Shown here: positions 16,935 through 26,084 of the stretch, in pieces
Position numbering within the stretch: the stretch's first letter is position 1
How the letters are laid out: each line of letters opens with the position of its first letter
From: Marinirhabdus sp963799365
GTDB lineage: Bacteria > Bacteroidota > Bacteroidia > Flavobacteriales > Flavobacteriaceae
Length of the DNA: 64,000 bases
Assembly: GCA_963799365.1 (NCBI GenBank)
Contig: CAWCWV010000006.1
Coordinates: 1 to 64,000 of the forward strand
Direction: 5' to 3'
Notes under the pieces: model-generated
The model's database searches: none
The model's input: only the letters and a program-made list of their open reading frames with translations
Told to the model about the DNA's origin: nothing
Program-made: the position numbers and the translations under genes

Positions 16935-19379
16935 ATGAACGTTTCAGTAAAGAAATTTCTTCCGCATCTTGTTGTATTACTCCTTTTTATAACTGCATCT
17001 CTTGCGTATTTTAGTCCCGTGTTGCAGGGCAAAGCCATTTTCCAAAGTGATATTGTGCAATATACCGGTATGGCCAAGCAGCAAAACGATTTCAGAACAA
17101 CAACAGGGGAAGAGACCTATTGGACAGATTCGGCTTTTGGAGGAATGCCCACCTACCAATTAGGTGCTAAGTATCCACACAACTATATAAAGAAGTTAGA
17201 CCTGGCACTTCGGTTTTTACCGCGCCCGGCAGATTATCTCTTTTTGTACTTTATAGGAATGTATATCCTTCTACTGGTGCTTAAAGTTGACTACAAATTG
17301 GCTTTTTTAGGAGCCTTGGCATTTGGCTTTTCTACCTATCTCATCATTATTCTTGGAGTAGGACATAACGCAAAAGCACACGCAATTGCCTATATGCCGT
17401 TAGTTTTGAGTGGAATTATACTCACGTTTAAAGGGAACTATCTTTGGGGCTTCTTGTTAACTACTGTAGCAATGGGACTGGAGTTGGTGACCAATCACTT
17501 CCAGATGACCTATTATTTACTACTGTTGGTTATATGTATTGGTATCGCCTATTTGGTAGATGCGATTAAGAAAAAAATGCTTCCTCATTATTTTAAAGCA
17601 GTAGGAGTGATGGCAATTGGTGTATTAATTGCCGTTGGTTTAAACGCCACAAATATACTAGCTACCAAGGAATACGCTGATACTTCTACAAGAGGAAAAA
17701 GTGAACTCACTATTGATCCAGATGGCACCAAAAAGGAAGCTGTTGAAGGTTTAGACTACGATTATATTACACAGTACAGTTACGGAAAATTAGAAAGTTT
17801 TAACCTCCTTATCCCTCGCCTCATGGGAGGTGGTAGTAGCGAACCTTTACCTGAAGATGGTCAAACTGTAGATGCTCTTATGAAAATGGGCGCATCACCC
17901 CAAGATGCTGCTAGTGTTTTACAACAGTTACCTGTGTATTGGGGTGATCAACCTATTGTTGCTGCTCCAGCATACGTGGGAGCCATTTTCTTATTTTTAG
18001 CAGTTTTAGCTTTATTTTTAGTAAGAGGTAGATTTAAATGGTGGGCGGTTACTGGCTTATTATTAAGTCTCTTTTTATCTTGGGGAGATAATTTTGATAC
18101 CCTCACACGTTTTTTTATAGATACCATACCCCTGTACGATAAGTTTAGAGCTGTTTCTTCCATACAGGTACTAATTGAATTAATTGTACCAATTCTTGCT
18201 ATAGTGGGATTACATCAATTTTTTAGCGATTTTAACAAAGAAGAAAAGCGTAAGAAAGCATTGTTATTTTCTACAGGAATTGTAAGCGGAATTATTCTCA
18301 TCTTTATGTTGCTGAAAAACGCCATCCCGGGACTCGATTTTGCGAGTCCGTATGATGCTGGTATTCGTGAGCAATTAGGAAATGACTTGGTTGAAGCTGT
18401 TCGGGCAGACCGCGCTTCTTTATTTATGAAAGATGCTGTCCGTTCTTTAATTTTGATACTGCTAGCTGCTGGAGTGTTATGGTTTTTTCTGAAAAATAAA
18501 TTAAAACAAACTGCAGTTATTGGGGTGTTGGTTGTTTTGGTGTTGTTCGATTTGGTTGGCGTAAACAAACGATATGTTACCAATGACGATTTTGTTCAAA
18601 AAAGAATCATGGAACAGCCATTTCAAATGAATGGCGCCAATGAAATGATCTTAAAAGATGATGGACATTTTAGGGTGTACGATGCAACAAATGATGCGTT
18701 CAATAGTGGTGCAGCAAGTTTTTACCACAATGCTTTAGGCGGCTATCACGCTGCAAAGCCTGGCAGAATGCAGGACATAGCAGATTTCTACTTGTACAAT
18801 GGGGATGTTGGTATTATGAATATGTTGAATGTAAAATATTTTATCGTTCAAAATAAGGGCGGTGGTCCCATAGCGCAACGGAATCCATACTCCAATGGAC
18901 CTGCCTGGTTTGTAGAAAATGTTCAGATTGCTGAAAATGCAGATCAAGAGATTCTTTTATTAGATAGTCTGGATACTAAGAAAACTGCAATTGTTCATCA
19001 GGAATTTAAAGAGAAGTTATCACTAGAAAATATACAGAGCGATAGTACTGCTGTTCTAGAATTGGTGCAACACCAGCCAAACCATTTAACGTATGAATCA
19101 AGTACCAAAAGTGAGCAATTGGCTGTTTTTTCTGAAGTATATTATCCTGAAGGGTGGAACGCATATATAAATGGAAAACCAGCAGACTATATTCGGGTGA
19201 ATTATGTACTGCGCGGCATGAAAATCCCAGCTGGAAATAATAAAATTGAATTCATATTTGAAGCTGCTGTTGTTAAAAAGGGAAGTAGTATAGCTTTAGG
19301 GAGTAGTATTCTTTTATTGTTAGCTTTATTAGGTGGTTTGTATTATTCTTTTAGAGTTAAAAAGGAAACCCACTCCTAA
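16935..19379 (+). CDS. YfhO-family membrane protein (GT-C-like glycosyltransferase)
   Basis: Polytopic membrane protein of 814 residues with roughly a dozen or more hydrophobic helices and a C-terminal soluble region (about 560-780) followed by a final helix. It fits the YfhO family, GT-C-fold proteins that in Firmicutes help glycosylate cell-surface polymers. 'SDIVQYTGMAKQQNDFR' in the first loop and 'NDAFNSGAASFYHNALGGYH' near the C-terminus are typical of Bacteroidota members. The stop overlaps the next start by one base (TAATG), so the glycosyltransferase downstream is probably translationally coupled. A role in surface glycan assembly is inference. Confidence 0.88.
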   Translation: MNVSVKKFLPHLVVLLLFITASLAYFSPVLQGKAIFQSDIVQYTGMAKQQNDFRTTTGEETYWTDSAFGGMPTYQLGAKYPHNYIKKLDLALRFLPRPADYLFLYFIGMYILLLVLKVDYKLAFLGALAFGFSTYLIIILGVGHNAKAHAIAYMPLVLSGIILTFKGNYLWGFLLTTVAMGLELVTNHFQMTYYLLLLVICIGIAYLVDAIKKKMLPHYFKAVGVMAIGVLIAVGLNATNILATKEYADTSTRGKSELTIDPDGTKKEAVEGLDYDYITQYSYGKLESFNLLIPRLMGGGSSEPLPEDGQTVDALMKMGASPQDAASVLQQLPVYWGDQPIVAAPAYVGAIFLFLAVLALFLVRGRFKWWAVTGLLLSLFLSWGDNFDTLTRFFIDTIPLYDKFRAVSSIQVLIELIVPILAIVGLHQFFSDFNKEEKRKKALLFSTGIVSGIILIFMLLKNAIPGLDFASPYDAGIREQLGNDLVEAVRADRASLFMKDAVRSLILILLAAGVLWFFLKNKLKQTAVIGVLVVLVLFDLVGVNKRYVTNDDFVQKRIMEQPFQMNGANEMILKDDGHFRVYDATNDAFNSGAASFYHNALGGYHAAKPGRMQDIADFYLYNGDVGIMNMLNVKYFIVQNKGGGPIAQRNPYSNGPAWFVENVQIAENADQEILLLDSLDTKKTAIVHQEFKEKLSLENIQSDSTAVLELVQHQPNHLTYESSTKSEQLAVFSEVYYPEGWNAYINGKPADYIRVNYVLRGMKIPAGNNKIEFIFEAAVVKKGSSIALGSSILLLLALLGGLYYSFRVKKETHS

Positions 19380-20659
19380 TGAAACGTGTCCTCATCATTA
19401 CTTATTATTGGCCACCCGCAGGAGGACCGGGTATACAGCGATGGTTGTACTTTGTAAAATACTTCAGGGATTTTGGGATTGAGCCTGTAGTTTATATTCC
19501 AGAGAATGCATATTACCCTTTGCGTGATGAAAGCTTTTTAAATGAAATTCCTTCAGATATAGAGATTATAAGTCAGCCCATAAACGAGCCTTATAAATTT
19601 GCCAAGTGGTTTTCAAAAAAGAAAACAAAGCAAATGAGTAGCGGAATTATTGCTAAGAAAAACCTTTCAGCTGCAGAAAAGCTATTACTTTTTATTCGAG
19701 GAAACTTTTTTATACCAGATGCCAGGGTTGGTTGGGTGAAACCTTCGGTTGTATTTCTGAAAAAGTATCTAGCTGAAAATCCTGTTGAGGCTATTGTAAC
19801 CTCTGGACCACCTCATAGTTTGCACCTTATCGGATTTCGACTTAAAAAAGAATTGGGTTTGTCATGGATAGCAGATTTTAGAGATCCTTGGACCACGATA
19901 CATTACCACGATTCATTGCGGTTAACTTCTAAGGCTCAGAAAAAACATAAAAAATTGGAGTCTGAAGTTCTACAAGCTGCCGATGTTATTACCGTTACCA
20001 GCCCAACCACAAAAAAAGAGTTTAAAGCGATTACAAATCGCCCAGTAAAGGTGGTCACCAATGGCTTTGAACGTAAAGAAACTATTACGACACATCTGGA
20101 TGCTAAATTTTCCATCGCACATATTGGTTCTCTTTTAAGCGAAAGAAACCCTATATTATTATGGGAAGTTTTAAATGAATTGGCGTATAAAGTAGAAGGG
20201 TTTCGTGAGGACCTTGAAATAGTTTTGGCTGGAGTAGTAGGAGAGGATATTTTAGAAAGCATTTCAAGCTTTGGCTTATCTCAAAATCTTCGGAATGTTG
20301 GGTATGTTTCACATAAAGAGGCACTTCAGCTACAACATAATGCACAAGTATTGCTATTGCTAGAAATTGATAGCCCCGAAACTCGAGCTATCATTCCCGG
20401 GAAGTTATTTGAATATATTAGAGCCGAACGTCCTATTATAGCTATTGGCCCAATAGGTAGCGATATCAAGGCTGTTCTTGAAGAATCTACGAGTGGGATG
20501 TTTTATACTTCTGCCGAAAAAGAAGCCCTTAAAAATTCAATTTTGAAATATTATTCTGCATTTAAAAAAGATGGAATTCAAGGTATTACAGCTAATATTT
20601 CAAAATATACACGAAGCTACTTAACCGAAAAAATGGCAAAGATCCTCAAGCAGTTATAA
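19379..20659 (+). CDS. Glycosyltransferase family 4 protein
   Basis: GT-B-fold glycosyltransferase of 426 residues. The N-terminal domain has 'ITYYWPPAGGPGIQRW', the donor domain 'VVTNGFERKE' and the late 'PGKLFEYIRAERPIIAIGP' motif that binds the nucleotide-sugar phosphate in family 4. It lies in the cytosol or at the inner face of the membrane and shares one base with the YfhO stop, so both are likely made together. The probable job is to add a sugar to a lipid-linked surface glycan; donor and acceptor are unknown. Confidence 0.9.
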   Translation: MKRVLIITYYWPPAGGPGIQRWLYFVKYFRDFGIEPVVYIPENAYYPLRDESFLNEIPSDIEIISQPINEPYKFAKWFSKKKTKQMSSGIIAKKNLSAAEKLLLFIRGNFFIPDARVGWVKPSVVFLKKYLAENPVEAIVTSGPPHSLHLIGFRLKKELGLSWIADFRDPWTTIHYHDSLRLTSKAQKKHKKLESEVLQAADVITVTSPTTKKEFKAITNRPVKVVTNGFERKETITTHLDAKFSIAHIGSLLSERNPILLWEVLNELAYKVEGFREDLEIVLAGVVGEDILESISSFGLSQNLRNVGYVSHKEALQLQHNAQVLLLLEIDSPETRAIIPGKLFEYIRAERPIIAIGPIGSDIKAVLEESTSGMFYTSAEKEALKNSILKYYSAFKKDGIQGITANISKYTRSYLTEKMAKILKQL

Positions 20660-20662
20660 TAC

Positions 20663-20702
20663 GAAATCCCCGGTCATCGCAGATACGAATCACAGGGATT
20701 TC
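20663..20702. terminator. Hairpin between convergent genes
   Basis: GAAATCCC (20663-20670) pairs with GGGATTTC (20695-20702) around a 24-base loop. It starts 3 bp after the glycosyltransferase stop. There is no strong T-run on either side, so termination strength is uncertain. The 18-bp motif TAACTAACCAACCAAAAA begins directly after it. Confidence 0.5.
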
Positions 20703-20720
20703 TAACTAACCAACCAAAAA
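20703..20720. repeat. 18-bp motif, copy 1 (next to hairpin)
   Basis: TAACTAACCAACCAAAAA directly follows a hairpin and ends 3 bp before the stop codon of the minus-strand gene at 20724. An identical copy follows another hairpin at 22223-22240, and a variant (ACTAATCAACCAAAAA) lies in the leader of the kinase gene near 62184. Confidence 0.7.
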
Positions 20721-20723
20721 TTT

Positions 20724-22037
20724 TTATTGTCCTCTTCCGCTACGCGTATTTCCGCTACGAGAACTGGTTTTACTCCGTGAAGGAGAAGTTCTGGACTTAC
20801 TTTCATTAGTACTTCTAGTACTTCTTTTTGCTACGGTGCTCTTTGTTGAGCGGTTGCTAGCAGTTGTAGCTTTTCTATTACTAGTTGTACTTCTTTTCTG
20901 AGTTACTTTTCTGCTAGGAGAAGAAGTACGACTACTTGCTGTTTTTCTATTAGATTGCGTTCCTCTTATTACTTTCCTGTTTGAAGTGTTTTCTCTAGAA
21001 TTTGAAACCGTACCGCGACTTGTTGTAGCTCTTTCTTTTCCTACATTACCACGACTGTCATTACTTGCATAGCCTCGGTTGTTATTTACAGGGCGACCTT
21101 TCGTAACATTATCGCGACTGTTGGTTGTTTTTCTATTTGTGTTTCCAATACCTCGATTTGTGGTATTCGTAGCACGTTTTTCACTTACATTACCTCTACT
21201 ATTGCTGCTATTTCTGGCAGTTGCAGTTGAGTTTCTTGAGTTGCTACGGTCACTTCTATTGCTTGACAACGCAGTTCTACCGGTATCTCTTGAATTTGTA
21301 ACCATAGTATTTCTACGGTTTGGATTATAGTCTCTATTTACTGCGGTTCTACCATTTTGATAATGGTTACGGCTTCCTGGTCTGTAGAAATCTCTTCTTC
21401 CATTTGCGTATCCACGGTTATATCCTCTTTTATAATATTGTTTATGGTGACCCCAAGAATAACGGTGTGGTGCATAATATTGTCTGTACGGGTAATCGTA
21501 TACAATACAACTAGAATATATAGGTGCTGCATAATAGACATGCCATGGGCGGTACACATAAAAACGATTCCAAGGACTTATGAATCCTGTACAATGTGAG
21601 AAATAACCATAATTATTATAATGAACTACTAAACTCCCAACATTCACGATGCGACGATTGTTGTAGCGAATTTCAACTTCACCGGCTTGGACGATGCGTC
21701 CAAACTCATCGTAATAAATTGGAACATCCTCTACTTGTACTACAGCACCGTAATCGTCATACTGAACGTACATATCGTAATCGTACCCAGAGTTAAATGA
21801 AATACTCACACCAGGTGAATTTACATTTACATTTACGTTGTTGCCTCTATTGCCACCCACATAAATAAAATCGAACTGACCATCCGGAAAAACCGAAAAT
21901 TCTACGGCTCCTTCTGTAAAAATATACGATTTACCATCGTATGCATTTAATGTAGTTTCTTCATTCACATTGTTGTTGGCATAAGCCAAACCAGTGATAA
22001 GAAACATACTGCTGAATAATAAAACTAGTTTTTTCAT
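20724..22037 (-). CDS. Secreted protein with long basic R/N/S/T low-complexity tail
   Basis: Exported protein of 437 residues with a signal peptide ending near 'LAYANN'. Residues ~25-165 form an ordered region with repeated 'GxVVQVEDVPIYYDEFGRIVQ'-style segments (two or three related beta units ending in 'YDEFGRIV', 'YNNRRIVNVG'). Residues ~165-215 are very rich in Tyr, Arg and His. From ~215 to the end the chain is almost only Arg, Asn, Ser, Thr, Lys and Gly, with many 'NSR', 'TSNRK' and 'SRG' units. It is strongly basic, so it could bind nucleic acid, anionic glycan or the cell wall. I do not recognise a characterised family. Confidence 0.75.
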   Translation of the reverse strand: MKKLVLLFSSMFLITGLAYANNNVNEETTLNAYDGKSYIFTEGAVEFSVFPDGQFDFIYVGGNRGNNVNVNVNSPGVSISFNSGYDYDMYVQYDDYGAVVQVEDVPIYYDEFGRIVQAGEVEIRYNNRRIVNVGSLVVHYNNYGYFSHCTGFISPWNRFYVYRPWHVYYAAPIYSSCIVYDYPYRQYYAPHRYSWGHHKQYYKRGYNRGYANGRRDFYRPGSRNHYQNGRTAVNRDYNPNRRNTMVTNSRDTGRTALSSNRSDRSNSRNSTATARNSSNSRGNVSEKRATNTTNRGIGNTNRKTTNSRDNVTKGRPVNNNRGYASNDSRGNVGKERATTSRGTVSNSRENTSNRKVIRGTQSNRKTASSRTSSPSRKVTQKRSTTSNRKATTASNRSTKSTVAKRSTRSTNESKSRTSPSRSKTSSRSGNTRSGRGQ

Positions 22038-22183
22038 AATTAGGAAATTTAAGTTTGTATTTGCTTTAATTTTTTGGTCAGCTTATACATTATCTAATAA
22101 AACATAGACCGTGCCAAAAATTTAACTAGTTGATTTTCAGTATAAATTTTAAATTGACATTGCTTCTGACTGAATTTTTTTAA

Positions 22184-22223
22184 TAAAAAACCCGCTGTTC
22201 CAAAGATTGAAAGCAGCGGGTTT
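22184..22223 (-). terminator. Hairpin terminator (minus strand)
   Basis: AAACCCGCTG (22188-22197) and CAGCGGGTTT (22214-22223) form a 10-bp stem. On the minus strand it is followed by a T-rich tail, so it would end transcription from the T9SS cargo gene or the coding remnant before the basic secreted-protein gene. The rest of the 307-bp gap (22038-22344) holds the 18-bp motif and a possible gene remnant. Confidence 0.7.
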
Positions 22224-22240
22224 AACTAACCAACCAAAAA
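22223..22240. repeat. 18-bp motif, copy 2 (next to hairpin)
   Basis: TAACTAACCAACCAAAAA, identical to 20703-20720 and again directly adjoining a hairpin; its first base is the last base of that stem. Confidence 0.7.
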
Positions 22241-22262
22241 AACTATGTATTCTTATCTTGTT

Positions 22263-22313
22263 TTATTTTTTTCCGATTCTGTCCCTATGATCATCTCTAT
22301 TATATCGGTTAAA
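22263..22313 (-). pseudogene. Possible 3' remnant of a basic secreted-protein gene
   Basis: Read on the minus strand, 22313-22263 encodes FNRYNRDDHRDRIGKK and a TAA stop, with a stop codon just upstream in frame and no start. The composition resembles the C-terminal ends of basic secreted proteins such as the one at 20724-22037, and the stop is followed by the same 18-bp motif and a hairpin. This suggests the tail of a lost paralogue. It is short, so chance cannot be excluded. An alternative reading is a 25-codon plus-strand ORF at 22245-22322. Confidence 0.3.
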
Positions 22314-22344
22314 TCATATTAAACAACCTTCGTGCCAAAATATA

Positions 22345-23238
22345 TTATTGTACAATAAATTTATCTGAAGCAATATTTATATTGTTTTGGTAGATACTAT
22401 AAAAATAAAGTCCAGAAGTAAAATCCATTGCATTCAAAGTAATACTTTGTTTTTTAATTTTTTTTTCTAGTACCATTTTTCCAGTGCTATTATAAATTTT
22501 TACACTAGTTGCTTTTAAAAAGGGCGCTACTTGTAAGACTGAAATATCCCTAACAGGATTAGGATATAGTATACTTTTTTTAGTCTTAAAGTCTTCTATG
22601 CCAAGATTTGTATTGTCGCAAGAAGATGCGCCATTAAAAAATGTTGTCACTCCATTTCTCGTAAAACACACTAATTTGGTTTCATCAAAAATATCTAAGG
22701 TCGCACTGATGGGATCAAACCCATTAATTGAACCTATACCTTCAATCCATATTTCTTCAAGACCTTCTAAATTCTCAAAAAAAATAATTTTTCGGTTTTC
22801 ATTTGCTAAAAATTGAGTATCTATCTCAATAACTTCCCTAGACTGTGCATAATTATTAGAACTTCCAAAGCTACAGTAACTGCTAAAAATCGCCATCTCA
22901 TCGAAATCAAAAACATCACCAACAGTTAAGTTGAAATCGTACATAATAGATTCTTCGTCAGTATCTACATTATAGCGGTACACAATGCCATCCTCCTCTC
23001 TGAGTAAACATCCAGTTGCACCATCTTCATTACTTACAATAAAATAGTCAACACCATTATATGTTTCGGTACCAGTAAGAGAAATTTGCAGTGTAGTTGT
23101 AGATTGAGAGCCGCCTCCTATGGGTTCTGATATTAAATCTACGCTCCAGGAATTATCCATATCCAACATTGGAATGAAAGTTTGACTATGCAAAAAGTTG
23201 AAGGTTCCAAATATAAAAAGTAGATAGATATATTTCAT
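22345..23238 (-). CDS. T9SS type A sorting-domain protein
   Basis: Exported protein of 297 residues. It has a signal peptide (about 1-18, 'FNFLHSQ') and ends in a type IX secretion sorting domain (about 222-297): 'ILYPNPVRDISVLQV', 'SVKIYNSTGKMVLEK', and the terminal 'SGLYFYSIYQNNINIASDKFIVQ'-type strands. Cargo with this domain crosses the outer membrane through the T9SS, which in gliding flavobacteria also moves adhesins. The middle region (20-215) has paired cysteines and no family I recognise. It stands alone on the minus strand. Confidence 0.88.
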   Translation of the reverse strand: MKYIYLLFIFGTFNFLHSQTFIPMLDMDNSWSVDLISEPIGGGSQSTTTLQISLTGTETYNGVDYFIVSNEDGATGCLLREEDGIVYRYNVDTDEESIMYDFNLTVGDVFDFDEMAIFSSYCSFGSSNNYAQSREVIEIDTQFLANENRKIIFFENLEGLEEIWIEGIGSINGFDPISATLDIFDETKLVCFTRNGVTTFFNGASSCDNTNLGIEDFKTKKSILYPNPVRDISVLQVAPFLKATSVKIYNSTGKMVLEKKIKKQSITLNAMDFTSGLYFYSIYQNNINIASDKFIVQ

Positions 23239-23306
23239 AATAAATAGATTAATGTGTAATATAATTCTATTTAATAAATATATAAATACCCAATAACAGG
23301 TATATT

Positions 23307-26084
23307 TTAAAGTAGTTTTTCCCGTAAATAAGGAGCAGTTAAGGATTCTTTGCTTTTCGCAACTTCTTCAGGGGTACCCTGTGCTACAATTTTGCCCCCT
23401 CTTGTACCACCTTCCGGACCCAAATCTATAATGTGATCTGCACATTTAATGAGGTCAAGATTGTGCTCAACTACAATAACAGTGTGGCCGTTATCCAGCA
23501 AAGCATAAAAGGATGCTAAAAGTTTTTTAATATCATGAAAATGAAGTCCCGTAGTGGGTTCATCAAAAATAAAGAGTGCTTTTTCTTTCGTATTCCCCTT
23601 GATTAAGAAAGAAGCCAGCTTGATACGTTGCGCCTCACCTCCAGATAATGTAGAGGAGCTTTGTCCTAATTGTACATACCCCAAACCAACATCCTGTAAG
23701 GGTTGTAGTTTGTTAGTTATTTTAGTCTCGTTATGTTGGCGAAAGAAAGAAATTGCATCGTCTACAGTCATTTGTAGCAAATCATTGATATTCGCATCAT
23801 GGAACTTTACTTCCAGAATTTCTTTTTTGAAACGCTTTCCGTTACAGGTATCACATTCTAAATGCACATCGGCCATAAACTGCATTTCTATGGTGACTTC
23901 ACCTTCACCCTTACACGTTTCACAACGACCACCATCTACATTAAAACTGAAATGTTTTGCTTTATATCCACGAATATCACTCAGTTTTTGAGAGGCATAT
24001 AAGTTTCTAATGTCGTCGTAGGCTTTAATATAGGTAACTGGGTTACTTCGGCTAGAACGCCCAATGGGATTTTGATCTATAAATTCTACATTCTTAATAC
24101 TGCTGAAACTTCCCTCCAAAGCTGTAAACTGTCCGGGTTTTTCACCAAAACCATTAATCTCTCTTTGTAGTGCAGGATATAGAATTTTCTTTACCAATGT
24201 ACTCTTTCCGCTACCTGAAACACCTGTTACAGCAGTGAAAGCCCCCAAGGGAAAAGTAGCGTCAATATTTTGAAGATTATTTTGTCTTGCTCCAGTAATC
24301 GTAACCTTACTCTTTGATGTCCTGCGTTTTGCTGGAACTTCAATTTTAAGGGTACCGTTTAAATAGCCTGCAGTAAGCGAATCGCCTTTCACTATTTCAG
24401 CAAAAGTACCTTGATTCATGATCTCACCACCAAAGGTTCCAGCTTCAGGTCCAATGTCTATAATTTCATCGGCAGCTTTCATAATGTCTTCATCATGTTC
24501 TACTACTATCACCGTATTGCCCAAATCGCGTAACGATTTTAAAACTACTATTAAACGTGCGGTATCTTTTGGGTGTAGTCCAATACTGGGTTCATCCAGA
24601 ATGTACATGGAGCCAACCAAGCTACTCCCCAGCGAAGTGGCTAAATTAATTCGCTGGGATTCCCCGCCAGAAAGTGTGTTACTTTTTCGGTTAAGGGTGA
24701 GATAGCTAAGGCCTACGTCCATTAAGAACGCAAGGCGATTGTTGATTTCAAGCAACAATCGTTTGGCAATTTTTTGCTCATATTTGTTTAGGGTAAGCCC
24801 TTTAAAAAAGATAACAAGTTCATCCAGTGGCTTATTTACCAAATCTTGAATAGAGGTCTTGTTTATTTTAACGTACGAGGCTTCAGGACGTAGTCGTTTA
24901 CCATGACAGGTGCTACATTTTGTTTTTCCTCTATATCGAGAAAGCATTACTCGATTCTGAATTTTATAATTCTTAGATTCCAGGTATGCAAAGAAATCAT
25001 TTAATCCTTCAAAATGCTCATTGCCTTCCCAAACCAGTAATTGCTGCTCTTCAGTAAGTTGAAACCAAGGCTTGTGTATTGGAAAATCGAATTTATAAGC
25101 ATTATTCACTAGCTGATCGCGATACCAGCCCATACTATCCCCCCGCCAGGGAAAGATAGCGTTGTCGTAGATAGAGAGTGCTGAATTGGGTATAACCAAT
25201 TCGTCATCAATGCCAATAACATCTCCATAGCCTTCGCAGGTAGGACACGCCCCGTATGGGTTGTTAAAACTGAACAAATGCACATTGGGCTCTAAAAAAA
25301 TGATACCGTCTGCTTCAAACCTGTTATTGAACTCGCGGATGCTCCCTTCACCTAAATGTTCTATGTATAACTCGCCCTTTCCTTCAAAAAATGAAACCTC
25401 AATAGCATCTGCAAGGCGATTGTAAAAATCTTCCTCGTCTTTAGTGATAACGCGGTCTACAACCAAATGTATTTCCTTTGGGAGTATTTTGGTTAATTCA
25501 TCAATCCTAACTACGGTGTCATTCACTTTTACACGAGCGTATCCTTGTTGGGCCAAGGCTTGTATTTTGTTTTCCATTGTCCTACCTTCTTCAAGATGAA
25601 TAGGAGCGAGTAGGAGGAGTTTTTCACCTTCAGCAAAGGTTTTAATATATTCTATGACATCACTAACCGAGTCTTTTTTTACGACATTTCCGCTCACTGG
25701 GGAATATGTAATTCCAATCCTGGTATAAAGTAATTTAAGATAATCGTAAATTTCGGTTGAGGTACCTACAGTAGAACGGGTATTGGTTGTGTTTACTTTT
25801 TGTTCAATTGCAATGGCCGGAGCAATTCCTTTTATAGAGTCTACTTTCGGTTTGTCTAGCCTACCAAGAAATTGACGTGCGTATGAAGATAAACTTTCTA
25901 CATAACGACGTTGTCCTTCGGCATATAAAGTATCAAAAGCTAAACTGGATTTTCCACTACCAGAAAGCCCTGTTATCACCACCAATTTATTTCTTGGAAT
26001 TGCCACCGAAATATTCTTTAGGTTGTGCAGTTTTGCCCCTTGAATAATAATATTATTTTTAGTGTCTAATGTTTCGGTATTCAA
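23307..26084 (-). CDS. uvrA: Excinuclease ABC subunit A
   Basis: UvrA (925 residues) finds bulky DNA lesions and loads UvrB in nucleotide excision repair. Both ATPase modules are intact: Walker A 'GLSGSGKSSL' near the N-terminus and 'GVSGSGKSTL' in the second half, with ABC signatures 'LSGGESQRI' and 'LSGGEAQRI'. Zinc-finger cysteines are present as 'CPTCEGYG', 'CSTCHGKR', 'CETCKGEG' and 'CDTCNGKR'. Length and motifs fit the housekeeping type. The upstream region contains a -7 box TATCTTTG on the minus strand at 26139-26132 but no obvious -33 TTG at the normal distance. Confidence 0.97.
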   Translation of the reverse strand: MNTETLDTKNNIIIQGAKLHNLKNISVAIPRNKLVVITGLSGSGKSSLAFDTLYAEGQRRYVESLSSYARQFLGRLDKPKVDSIKGIAPAIAIEQKVNTTNTRSTVGTSTEIYDYLKLLYTRIGITYSPVSGNVVKKDSVSDVIEYIKTFAEGEKLLLLAPIHLEEGRTMENKIQALAQQGYARVKVNDTVVRIDELTKILPKEIHLVVDRVITKDEEDFYNRLADAIEVSFFEGKGELYIEHLGEGSIREFNNRFEADGIIFLEPNVHLFSFNNPYGACPTCEGYGDVIGIDDELVIPNSALSIYDNAIFPWRGDSMGWYRDQLVNNAYKFDFPIHKPWFQLTEEQQLLVWEGNEHFEGLNDFFAYLESKNYKIQNRVMLSRYRGKTKCSTCHGKRLRPEASYVKINKTSIQDLVNKPLDELVIFFKGLTLNKYEQKIAKRLLLEINNRLAFLMDVGLSYLTLNRKSNTLSGGESQRINLATSLGSSLVGSMYILDEPSIGLHPKDTARLIVVLKSLRDLGNTVIVVEHDEDIMKAADEIIDIGPEAGTFGGEIMNQGTFAEIVKGDSLTAGYLNGTLKIEVPAKRRTSKSKVTITGARQNNLQNIDATFPLGAFTAVTGVSGSGKSTLVKKILYPALQREINGFGEKPGQFTALEGSFSSIKNVEFIDQNPIGRSSRSNPVTYIKAYDDIRNLYASQKLSDIRGYKAKHFSFNVDGGRCETCKGEGEVTIEMQFMADVHLECDTCNGKRFKKEILEVKFHDANINDLLQMTVDDAISFFRQHNETKITNKLQPLQDVGLGYVQLGQSSSTLSGGEAQRIKLASFLIKGNTKEKALFIFDEPTTGLHFHDIKKLLASFYALLDNGHTVIVVEHNLDLIKCADHIIDLGPEGGTRGGKIVAQGTPEEVAKSKESLTAPYLREKLL

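Noticed and set aside
22245..22322. 25-codon plus-strand ORF (MYSYLVLFFSD...) after the 18-bp motif
   Set aside because: Hydrophobic and tempting as a leader peptide, but very short, with no downstream gene on the plus strand; the minus-strand remnant reading is at least as good, so it is not listed as a gene.
23554..23991. Long ORF opposite uvrA
   Set aside because: It lies wholly antisense to the uvrA coding region, with repetitive S/L/C-rich translation typical of a shadow frame.
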